From contig NW_026570315.1 in assembly GCF_019649055.1 (NCBI RefSeq), forward strand, positions 518,839 through 582,838: DNA of 64,000 nucleotides, in the 5' to 3' direction. Below the pieces are notes generated by a model. It was not told where the DNA came from. It worked only from the letters and a program-made list of their open reading frames with translations, and did no database searches. Position 1 is the stretch's first letter. Each line of letters opens with the position of its first letter. Source of the DNA: Paramacrobiotus metropolitanus (lineage: Eukaryota > Tardigrada > Eutardigrada > Parachela > Macrobiotidae). Positions 32,142 to 41,709 of the stretch are shown piece after piece. A program made the position numbers and the translations under genes.

Positions 32142-33341
32142 ATGAAAAGTCGAAAGACTATGACCAAGACAGGGCGCGGCAAGAAATCGCCAACCCCGCC
32201 ACCCGACGACTCGGATTCTGAGGACTCTAGACCAGAGGACTCAAATTCAGAAGAAGATGAAGAAGGAGAGGACCAAGAGGACCAAGAAATGGCATCCCAG
32301 AAATCCGACTCAGAAGACTCTGATGACGATGACCAGAGCCCTGGCAAAATGACCATAAATGCCCCACCGGACCATAGCATGGAAATCCCTCTAGGCGATG
32401 AAAATCAGGCACCTACCGGTTACCAGAGCATGGAGGACCAGAGCGAAACACAAAGTGTTCAACAGGGGTACCAGGGTGGCGCAGAAGTCGCAGAACCCAG
32501 TGAACGGAGTGCGACACCGCTTGACTTGGTCGTCCAACATGTGAGGGACACATTCTCCCCTGAATCGGACTCACGCGAAATGCGCCACACTTTACCGGAC
32601 CCATGCCCAGCCAGGCCACGCATTGGTTATGTCTCGCCACCGCGATCGACAGTGGCCAGGAAGTGGCCGGGCGGAGATCCATCCAAAAAGATGAAAATCT
32701 CCAGCACTGACAAATAATGGGCATACGTCAAGGCCGCCCTACAGGCGTTGTCCCGATCGGGTACAACTTACGTCACAGGGGATTTGGCCTACCAGTTCAT
32801 CGAAAAATGGAATGGCCCATGGCTATCCAAGTCCAAAGTGAGGCAGCATGTCCAGATGGCATACAATGAAGGAGTCATCTTGCGAACTCACACGCCCAAC
32901 GGCGATATCTTCTACACGTTCCCACCGGAAAGACGTGATGCGGCCCCTCAAGGATATTGGGAGTGGCGCAACGCCATTTTCACTGTGCTGACCACCACAC
33001 AGCACCCCCTCGGCCTCACACGCGGAGAAATCGCCAACCAACTGCTGGGCCATTGCCTGTTGTACTACATTGCGCACCACCCGCAGCTGATTGATGGAAC
33101 GGAATACGCCTCGGGCGACGGCCGGGACATAGGCCTATTCCCCATCTTTGAAGACGTCAGATACGTCGTCAAGAAAATGCTGCGTGAACGTTGGCTCGTA
33201 CAAACCGTTGATGAGCCAGAGTCCCAGCAGCGCTACCAAAAGCGACAAGACCCACCAGACCGTTATGGCCATCCTCTAGCAGATGTCCCCACTTTGGCTT
33301 CCACCAAAAAGAAGCAGAAGCGGAAGTCATACCACCAGTGA
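32142..33341 (+). pseudogene. Acidic winged-helix-like protein (copy C, one in-frame stop)
   Basis: ATG at 32142 gives a basic start (MKSRKTMTKTGRGKKSP) and then a strongly acidic tract (DDSDSEDSRPEDSNSEEDEEG). A TAA at 32715-32717 follows, and the same frame then stays open to 33341. That part holds two winged-helix-like domains (VKAALQALSRSGTTYVTGDL ... GVILRTHTPNGDIFYTFP; FTVLTTTQHPLGLTRGEIAN ... VVKKMLRERWLVQTV) and a basic tail (STKKKQKRKSYHQ). Copy A has the same layout at 22259-23600. The intact spacing around the stop suggests a point mutation. DNA or RNA binding is inferred from the domain pattern only. Confidence 0.65.
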
Positions 33342-33489
33342 CCCGGCATAGAAGTTGCATAGGGCATAGGGGGGACGGGTTGTAAAAATTATAGGGACGT
33401 AATATCATAGGGCGTAATTATCATAGGGACCAGTCTTAGAAGTGGACTTCACCAGCATTCTGCATGTTTCATTTCTGTTAACACAGAGA
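33342..33489 (+). promoter_or_regulatory. Intergenic block with likely 3' splice site (copy C)
   Basis: Carries repeated CATAGGG/TATAGGG words (33358, 33367, 33391, 33408, 33423), then a pyrimidine-rich stretch TGTTTCATTTCTGTTAACACAG with AG at 33485-33486, four bases before ATG at 33490. The partner block in copy A is 23641-23779. Confidence 0.5.
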
Positions 33490-35419
33490 ATGGGACTTAC
33501 CCCGCAGCAGAAATACGAAGCGAAATGCGCGGACTGCAAACGGAACAGTTTGGAGTTGTCCGGCCGGAGGGAAAACTCTCGACGGGAGTACTTTCCCAGC
33601 GCATACCACTTGCGACCCGGTTTCCGTGACGAAAGTGAACGAGCCTATTGCTTCTACCTAGAAGTGGTGAAAGGCAACTTCGACGCGTACTGGCACATGA
33701 CCAACCGAGACGGACGCCACCTGATCCCCCTACTGAGGGATCATGAACAGATAGAGATCCACGATCTATACACGCAGCGTAGCGGCGACAGACTCCCCGG
33801 CTGGAGCAGCATGGGCACACAACCGCCAACTCTCAGCCAAACGGCGTTAGAGAAGAAGGCAGAACGCGATTATCAACGTAACAGTCGGTCCCGTAACACG
33901 GGCTCTGACCATTCATCAGGGCGCGGTCAAACGGCCGTCCAGAAAACCCACGCCCAGTACCACCAGCGCCGGCAATCTCCAGGCCCTCAGCCCGACGGGC
34001 ATGAGGTGTCAACTTCGGCGACAGACGACCAGTTCATAACCGCCGTGAACAAACAGATGGTGGACCGGGTGGCCAAACAGCTAATGGAAGGAGGACTGTT
34101 GGATGCCTTAAAAAGCCAGTATGACCCGGTACGCACTCAACAGTACGCGCCCGCGCCACCGGCACCGCTACCGCGGCAGCCAGACGACTTGCGCCACTAT
34201 ATCAACGATCGACACCAGGACCAAACCGGCCACCAGGATCGTGGCCGTCCCCAGGAGCGCCCGCCACAGACGCGGACTCCGCCCGTAAAACGGAACGAGG
34301 ACAAAAGCATGGTTGTCTCTCGCACCAACAAGAGGCCCGAGCGAACCGTTAGCTCAGTGGTTTAGAACATTAGCATCCATGTCCCAATGGACACGGATCC
34401 CGCACCACCGTCATCGGACCCACCGGCTTGATCTGACGCTGGCACCAGTACGACAGACTTCGACCCATATAAATACGCCGCAGACCAAGGCGTCAACATC
34501 CGGCCACGTCCCCATCGGGAGGTGACGGATTACATCATGCAAGCCATTCCATACCCACGGACTAAATGGGTCCAGATCGACGCCATTATTCAGGACCTGC
34601 AGAACTTTGTCAGGTCGTCCGGACTCGAACGGCAGTTCCAGCGAAAGGACTGGCCCCACACTTTCAACATGGCCGAACATATCGCAAATCGTGAGGGCTA
34701 CCCGATTGTCCGTGGTAATGCACTATCGTGCGCCACGGATATCAACCTGTTGGGTGAGCCCATTACACGTCCGGACTGGAATGACCTGTGCGAACTGCAC
34801 ATCCGTGATGACCAATTGGACCTTGCCAAGTATCTGGCTCAGTTCGTCCTACCGGACGCCAACGCCAGTTTCCTGGTCACAGCAGCGCGAGCCGCTATGG
34901 GCATCCCGCCCAGACCGGAAAACTACGAAGAGGCCCCAACGGGGACCTATAATTACACATGGAACGGGACGGTCATCCGCATCTTCGCGGCCAGACTTGG
35001 CCACGTGCGAACCCATTGGGAACTGGAAGTTGCCTACCGGCAGGAGAAAATCATCCCCCAGCTCCTTACCCAATGTGGCCCTGCTCGGAAATCAGATTCA
35101 TGAGATCGAAGCAGGAGTCAAGATCAAGAGCGCACTGAATACCTTCAGGAGTCGTGCCAAGGATTATTGTTATAGCCAGTCGAAGGATCATGACGACGCA
35201 GCGGAGTCGTTCGTTAACCGAACGGCCACGCGGAAACATCCAACGAAGTTTCGCACTCAGCGCTCGGCAGCATCGTCTTCGCAGAACCAGTCACCGGCCG
35301 GCCAACACAGCCAAGAAGTCCAACCAGCCAGCGCCGTTACAACCGAACAGGAGTTGGCACTGAATGGAAGAAAGCGTCGTCGACCCACTGCAACCAGGAG
35401 GGGCCGACGGGCGCCATGA
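33490..35419 (+). pseudogene. CxxC protein homologue (copy C)
   Basis: ATG at 33490 gives MGLTPQQKYEAKCADCKRNS; the first CxxC is kept but the second pair of copy A is missing. The segment FYLEVVKGNFDAYWHM aligns with copy A. A Gln/Pro-rich linker leads to a stop at 34363-34365. The conserved C-terminal domain follows in another frame, open at 34522-35103 (LDLAKYLAQFVLPDANASFL, VIRIFAARLGHVRTHWELEV). A basic C-terminal stretch follows to 35419 in a further frame. No known family. Two independent copies give this protein more weight than its broken frames suggest. Confidence 0.55.
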
Positions 35420-36660
35420 CCAAGGACAGAGGCAAAACCAAAGAACTCACCGCCCAGAGGCCAAATGAAAATCCTCCTAGTCAGCAGACCGGATACTCCG
35501 TGGTAAACGCCCACCGGCGCCCACAACTTAATTTTCTGGAGTTGGGCCAGGCCAACCTGATTTTTTCGTCAGAAGCCACTAATTTTTGTTAAAGCCACGG
35601 TCTCAGAGAAATTTGAATATCTGACATGGTAACTATCTCATGGCCCACGGCCAGTGAGACGGTCCAGATTCAACGAATCTTCAACTTTGGCCCGCCAATT
35701 ACCTTGGCGCGCAATCGTGGCCCGCCATCCACCATGGACCGTCGAAAAAATGACTAAGTCCATATTGGCCCGCCAAACTACGCGGCCCGCCCAAAATCGA
35801 CTAAGTCCACATCCGAGCGCCAAAGCCTGTTATACAGGACTCCCACTCCCGCGACAACCAGAAGCAAGGCCCCGTCGATACAGAAGCCCCGTATCCGGCC
35901 CAAGGCATGCCAGAGACAGAGTTTGGACCGCCCCAACGGGTTTGGTCCATCACACCACTCCGGTTATTGGACTTGGAAGATTTTTGGCCCGGGACGCATG
36001 ACCCAACTGGGGTGCACTCGAACTTAGAAATTTTTGGCCCGAGGCGCATGACCAAACCGGCTTGCAGGCCCAAACCAGTTAAAGACAGACCACCCAGACG
36101 GGATCGGTCCATTGCATCATTTTGGATTACAGGATCAAAACTCCTGTCCTGAGGCATCACCCATAAGCCTTAGCGGACCGCCCAACCGGGTTCGGTCCAT
36201 TCCACTACAGGAGCACCACTCCTGCCCAGAGGTCTTATTCATAAACCTTCTTACGGATCACCCAACTGGGATTGGTCCACCATACCAGGAAGGGGACAAA
36301 CTGTCCTTGCGAAAGCAACATTGCCTTCCATACTCCGCACAGCTGAATAACTTCACTGGACACTGTGGACATCTCTTGGAACCGTCGCCCCAGATCCACA
36401 AGACCAGGCCAATCCTATCGGACCGTTGACTAGGACGCGTGTGACTAGGACCCGCGTGGACAGAATCTGCATGTGGAAAGCCTAGTCGGAACAAGCCATT
36501 TTGTCTAGTTTTTTAACCACACCTGGTTTTTCTAGACTTATTAACCAAAGAAACTGTTGTTTTTATTTAGCCGTTAACCAAAGGAATTGGCTTTCGGCTC
36601 TAACTATGATCTTACTTTACTTTAATTCTCAATTGGAATTGTGATCTTTTTATTCCGATG
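35420..36660 (+). other. 3' non-coding region with four spaced double-stem hairpins (copy C)
   Basis: No coding frame. Four similar hairpins lie at 35925-35948, about 36087-36109, 36175-36198 and 36255-36278. Each has an outer GGWCC/GGTCC arm and an inner CCC/GGG arm with an AAC-type loop, and each is followed by a CCA(T/C) word. The last three are 70-90 bases apart. The end of the region (CCTAGTCGGAACAAGCC at 36480) matches copy A. Confidence 0.55.
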
Positions 36661-36699
36661 TTTCACATGAGCCCTATAAACTTTTTTTTTTACTTCACC

Positions 36700-37300
36700 G
36701 ACCAAAGAAGCCTCACCAACACCACACTGGACCCTCCAGCACACAAAGTGCCCTCCAGATTTCGGCCGTTCGGTGCAAGCACCGCGGGTCTGGAGACAGC
36801 GGCCCTACCGGGCAAGAGACAAAGCGGCATCCGGCCCTACCGGGTATCGGATCCTGGCACCCTACCGGGTTGGCCAAGGGCAGAGTCGGAAGGTGCTCGC
36901 AGGAGCTCCCACTCCCGCTCAGAGGCATGTCAGAGACCGCTCACTCGAGGCGGTAGACACCTCCTGTGGCTTGCTCTGTCGCCCGCACGCATATAGCCAC
37001 GCCATTCGTGCCGCTCATATAAGCTGATAACGTCAGCGTATACTTTGTTACGCTGACCAATCAGCGTTCGCTATGCACTTTTGGAGGTGTGGCCCAGCGC
37101 TCACGAGCGATGCCATGCTTTGCGGTACCAGCTGGGATCCAGCTGCAGCATTCCGCGGCATTACGTTGATTTTCACCGAGCTCGCTAGCAGCCACTTTTC
37201 ACCACAGCTTTTCCGCATTTGTTTTCTGTTGGTTTTTGTTGGTTGCTTTATTGTTATCACAATAAAGGAGATATCTTGATCCCATTTTCGCTCCCTGCTT
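36700..37300 (+). repeat. LTR-like segment of copy C (boundaries approximate)
   Basis: Shows LTR signals in order: a TATA-like CATATAAG (37016), a CCAATCAGCGTTCG box (37057) shared with the solo LTR at 41.5 kb and with copy B's LTR (ATCAGCGTTCG), and AATAAA at 37261-37266. Upstream it carries three CCCTACCGGG hairpin words (36804, 36835, 36860). The ends are not resolved. Confidence 0.5.
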
Positions 37301-38226
37301 CTTTGTCATATCTGACAAAGAAAAAATTCAATTAAGTTTAATAGTTTAATAGTTTCATCTCGGTAGCAGGTAACCCAATAACCTGCTGTGTTTTGCATAC
37401 ACAGCATGGGAATTTAAACCTGGCCGAACACAACACACGCTCATTACCAAATCCGCTACAGAAGGCATATGATACAACACAGCTCAGAATTGCAAGCATT
37501 ATTAGACTCATGCACTGGCACACTAGACAATGGCTAAGCATTGACATAAACGTGTATAAACACGCAGACTAGACGCTATAGACAACAAGATCCGTATCGT
37601 TCGGCCGTATCCGTAGTTGAATGAGGAATGGAGCGCGGGTGCTTTATCCTGATGCGACGAGCGAGTTGAACCCTGGAGGATCCGTTTATGCCCAGTCGCC
37701 GAAGAAACGTACACGCCACTCAGTAAGGTCAGCGCTGATGCCGACTAACCACGTCGCACACAGCCTTGCGGGCCATGCACTCGCAGCCTGAACTCAGAGT
37801 GGTCACCCATCCAAATCCAAACCGCGCTCGATGCAGGCTATCTTTCAAAATCCGAAGATCTATCCGTTTAGCTACACTGAGTGTGGCAAATTTTTTGTGA
37901 GCTTGTGCTGACCATAGGTCAGCAGTGGTGACTATGTCGTTTGCCAACGCCAATGCCCATGGACGGCCTACAGCATAAAAATGATTAATGTTGTAATAAT
38001 TAGGCGAACAGAAATTACGTAAAAGCAATAACTGCATTAAATAGCACAGAAAAACTACTTTAAAACAGGGGCATAGAAGTGGTAAAAAAATTGACCACTG
38101 GTCAGCAAAAAATTAAAATTTACCAAAACGCGCTTGTATGAATTTTCATAACTACTACATGTTAAAAAACACAAAAACAAGCAAAGCTAACAATATTCTT
38201 TCTCAAAACTTTCATTACGCTCCCAT

Positions 38227-38395
38227 ATGGCACTTTGCGTAGCACTCTTTAAGCATTTCATCACTGCAATTGCTGCACTTCTGGCACGTCAAGCGGCATT
38301 TCTTGCATGGTCCGCGCATGCACTTTTTTGGTTGCGGCCGCAGGCCCGCAACTGCCAGTATCGGAAAAGCGGCGTGGATGGTTCAGCTGTAGTGG
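38227..38395 (-). other. Cysteine-rich peptide frame, unidentified
   Basis: On the minus strand a 55-residue frame between stops carries KKCMRGPCKKCRLTCQKCSN followed by C, then MLKECYAKC before its stop at the low-coordinate end. The CxxC spacing looks like a metal-binding tail such as those at the C-terminus of some transposases. There is no start codon and no neighbour to support it; it could be a relic exon or chance. Confidence 0.25.
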
Positions 38396-40225
38396 TGACT
38401 GGCGCCAAATCACACACGCCAGCCCATTTTCGAATGCGTTACCGGCCGGGACTGCACAAGCTGCCGGCCGCAAAGGTCGAAATCGCCAATGGGCTCGTAA
38501 CAGTTTGCAATCGTTGTAATTTGCGATCGCTCAAGCTGGTCAAAACTTAAAATTTGCCGGTTTTTTAAAGCCTCGCGGCGCAATCGCTCGCTTGCACAAG
38601 CGACACATCAGAATTGTAGGTAGAAACGCGGCAGAGTGTAGTGTTGTGCAGCCACTTGACAGTGTGTCCTTGAACATTTTGTTATTCGGAAATGTTAACT
38701 TTTAAAGCAATGTTTGCTTCGTTGTGAACCGCCCAGGGTGTTTGTCAAAAAAGCGTTTTATGCCAGATTGCGACAACGGGAACCGCGTGACGCATGTTTT
38801 GCAGCCAAACCGGCGGTAACTTGATCCACTTGCATAATAAAGATTAGCTGTCGAAATTGCACCCGCCCGTGTATTCGCAACCCTTCATGGGCAATGGTGT
38901 TGGCAGACGACCCAAGTTTTTGACGGACTGTGGTCGTCTACGGTTCAAGTTGAAGAACCCATATGAGATATTTTCGATGAATAAAGCGCTATCAATTGAA
39001 CCTCGTTGATTTTTCTCCGGTTTATTTGTTCATCTGCTAATTAATTAATTAGCACACCTACGATAGCTTAATAATTTCGAAATTAGTGATTTTTGCGCAC
39101 CTGTTGTTCTTAATTGACTTGAGACACAAGTTCAGATTATGTTTTTAACGCTGCTTTCAAGGTCCCTTGTTTTGCTTATTACATTAAGTGATAGCTATAA
39201 CTGTAGCCGATCGATGGGGAAAAAAATCAAAACACCTTGTCGTTTCCAGACACCAATGCCCGTCAACGGGTTAAGGAGGTTCAATATAATTCCCTTATTA
39301 TGCCGTCACTTTCTTGTTGCTACAAGACTTGCTTATCCTTTAGCTGCTTTACTGCGAAATCCCATATACGGCTCAGAAACAGGGAAAATCTACTAACAGA
39401 TTCCCGACAGTCTAGAAAACGTCGAGACGATCTCGCTCGATGAGCGCAGTAACGTAATAGAGAGACAAACCGAGGACGGTCATGCAGGCAAGAAATGATA
39501 AAAGAAACTTAGACACCTGCAGTGGCAGCTAACCCGTGAGCTCAAAAAGGGCAGGCTACAGCGCACTGTGTTTCGGGCAACAAAATTTTGTGTTCTAATG
39601 AGCACTCTCGGAAAATCATGCAGCGATTCAACTCAAAAATCCTAAACTGACACTGCAAAAGCGAAGCGTAAAGGCTGATGCAACTTCATTCAATAAATAG
39701 TGATATTGAGACTGAGAGTTTAGAGTTATCACTAACAAGAACCACGCAACACTCTCGAAAACATTGAGACGATTGCGTTTAAAAAAGGGAGAAGGTCGAA
39801 CAAGATTAACAAACCGGTAAAGGTCATGAAAGCATGAAACACACAGACGTCGAAAAGTGGTTACAGGAAATCAGGAGACCAGCGAAAGCTGGAAACTGGA
39901 AAGGGACAGGCTATAACGCGGCCGGAAAACTTCGTGCTGCTCACGCAAAATGCGCGGATCAGATCACCGACACAAGAATCGATACATTAATTTTCAAGCT
40001 TATACTTACAAAAACGAAGCGTAAAAATCGATTAATCTTCATTTAAAAAAATGTCCTATCAATTTTATTAACAATTTATGCGGATTTCGAATTTGTGCCT
40101 GGGATCATGGCTCCTTGGCACCTACGCCGTTTGACATTTCTTAAAAAAAAGCTAAGTTTAAGCGGCCGAAATAACTAAGGCCTTAGAGAACCATGGAAGA
40201 GAATCGCTCAACCACTGAAAATTAT

Positions 40226-40279
40226 TTCTGAAGTTGTTGTATGCTTCGTAAGTTCTTCGTAAGTACAACAACTTCAGAA
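40226..40279. repeat. Perfect 16-bp stem inverted repeat
   Basis: TTCTGAAGTTGTTGTA (40226-40241) is exactly complementary to 40264-40279 around a 22-base loop. The loop also contains the direct pair TTCGTAAGTTC/TTCGTAAGT. It lies just outside the 3' end of the minus-strand gypsy element and may be a small hairpin transposon end or a transcribed hairpin. Confidence 0.7.
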
Positions 40280-40534
40280 GTAACTACAATCGTAAGCATT
40301 GGTGCGTTGATACAAATGCAGCGGTTTATCAAATACGCGGTGAAGAACCAGTATTACGTTACCTGAAAGTTTAAACCATTCACGCTGCGCTCCGGTCTAC
40401 CAATGCACGCAGTAGTGCATTTTTCTAGTGGTAATTTTTATTCTGTCGCCTTGAAAAAACTCATTTTGATGTGCAAAATGTTAGTCGGTCTTACTTTTAC
40501 GGGGAAATGTTTTTCGAATTTGGATAAGCTCCTG

Positions 40535-40975
40535 TCAGAGCTGCCAACTCGTGACGGCTAGCGCCTCTCGTGGCTTGCTCTGTGACTTTGGCATGCTGAT
40601 CAAAATTTGGTTTATGTGGGTCCACGTTGGCTTGCCGTGCATCGTTCGCGCCCGGATGTACCTAATCCAGAGCTGTGCGCATTCGGCGCTTGAGGAACAG
40701 CTCATCTGGCGCACTTCCGGCGGTGGCTTGCGAAGTCGTGCACTACCTGGAGAATTCCGCAATTCGACGTCTATGTTGGTGTTACCTTCCGCCAAAATCT
40801 TAGCCATGGCGTCTTCAAACGTGCCTACAAATCGCTCCCCCTGCCCGTTGGACTGCGGGTGTTCAGGGGCTATGCGCGGATGCTCAATGTCGTTGGCTTA
40901 GCAGTAGTCTGCAAACTCGGCACTAGTAAACTGCGGCCCGTTATCTATTATCAGCTGTTTCGGGTATCCATAGCG
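40535..40975 (-). pseudogene. pol: Integrase C-terminal half of the minus-strand gypsy element
   Basis: On the minus strand from 40975 downward: CGRYGYPKQLIIDNGPQFTS, AEFADYC, a stop, then IEHPRIAPEHPQSNGQGERF and VGTFEDAMAKI. These include the second catalytic Asp (IIDNGPQF) and the third acid (GQGERFVGTF) of a DDE integrase. The preceding half lies at 44016-44296, on the other side of the 3.0-kb insertion, whose target duplication falls exactly at the break (VLERLCGG before, CGRYGYP after). Confidence 0.85.
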
Positions 40976-41333
40976 GCCACACAAAGCCAGGGTCAAAAAG
41001 AGGGAGGGAAAATGAAAGGGAGGGATTTCCATTGGTCGAAAAGAAGAAGGGAAATTCAAAGGGAGGGATTTTCATTGGTCAAAAGAGGAGGGAAAACTAA
41101 AGGAAGGGATTTTGAGTAGTCGAAGAGAGGAAGGGAAATTGTTTAACCCAGAAAGGAGGGAAAATGTTTGTCAAAAAAAGAAAGGAATTTTCTAGGTCAA
41201 AACAAAAAAAAAACAAGTTTCGAGTTGGGAAACTTGAAATGTTCGAAAAAGTTGTAACATGAATTTTGGCAATTGCACGCAACGGTTCACACACTGTAGT
41301 TAAATGATCAGATCAAGTTAAAACTTTGCTAGT

Positions 41334-41704
41334 ATCAGCAGCACAACACAGAGGGCTCACGATAGTGAGTGATGAGACTTTATTGTGAAAGCGAATAAAG
41401 CAAAGGCGTCTGGCGAGATGTGGCTCATGCAAGAGCGAAAACGTGACTAAACAGGAAAATGAGCGGCTCTTTGAGCCGTAACATAGAAAATGCCTATCTG
41501 CGGCACTGGGCAAATCCAACACGAGCAAACGAACGCTGATTGGCCGAGACGTAAAGCCGTAGGCGTGGCAAGGCGTAGCTTAGCCTGAGTCGAGGCCGAT
41601 ACGGCGTACGATAGCGAGTGCGACTCCGTATGTGAGTCAGCACACCGGAAGCAGTGCTTTCGCTGGCTGCCATCTCGTAGGCTGCCATGGCGACCGGCCT
41701 GACA
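41334..41704 (-). repeat. Solo LTR (371 bp) of the giant-element family, with 5-bp target duplication
   Basis: Read on the minus strand it begins TGTCAGGCCGGTCGCCATGG and matches the 5' LTR of copy B, which begins TGTTGGGCCAGTCGCTATGG, along its length: GCAGCCTACGAG, GGTGTGCTGACTCACAT, CGGCCTCGACTCAGGC, CGTGTTGGAT.TGCCCAGTGCCGCA, ACAATAAAG and ACTATCGTGAGCC. It contains a CCAATCAGCGTTCG box and AATAAA. CTAGT flanks both sides (41329-41333 and 41705-41709), which fixes the ends: TGT ... GAT. It inserted into the 3.0-kb TIR element, then recombined to a solo LTR. Confidence 0.88.
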
Positions 41705-41709
41705 CTAGT

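Larger units (their letters stand above)
31960..37300 (+). mobile_element. Giant element copy C, 3' part only
   Basis: Contains homologues of the last accessory genes of copy A (winged-helix protein and CxxC protein) in the same order, with the same intergenic acceptor block, a 3' non-coding region with hairpins and an LTR-like end with AATAAA at 37261. There is no gag or pol, so it is 5'-truncated or recombined; the left boundary is uncertain, somewhere between 31900 and 32140. Protein identity to copy A is low by eye, so C is a different family of the same element type. Confidence 0.65.
37301..40400. other. AT-rich intergenic DNA without recognised genes
   Basis: I see no supported gene. 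Small signals: a hairpin AGCAGGT-AACCCAATA-ACCTGCT (37365-37387); TGACCATAGGTCA (37907) and TTGACCACTGGTCA (38090) palindromes; a Cys-rich minus-strand peptide at 38227-38395; two diverged direct repeats at about 39400-39700 and 39740-40040 (GAAAAC.TYGAGACGAT and AAGCGTAAA words); and a perfect inverted repeat at 40226-40279. Confidence 0.4.

Noticed and set aside
38227-38550. Plus-strand 107-residue frame with Ala/Leu-rich start
   Set aside because: No motif or partner; the minus strand at the same place has a more protein-like Cys-rich frame, itself only weakly supported.
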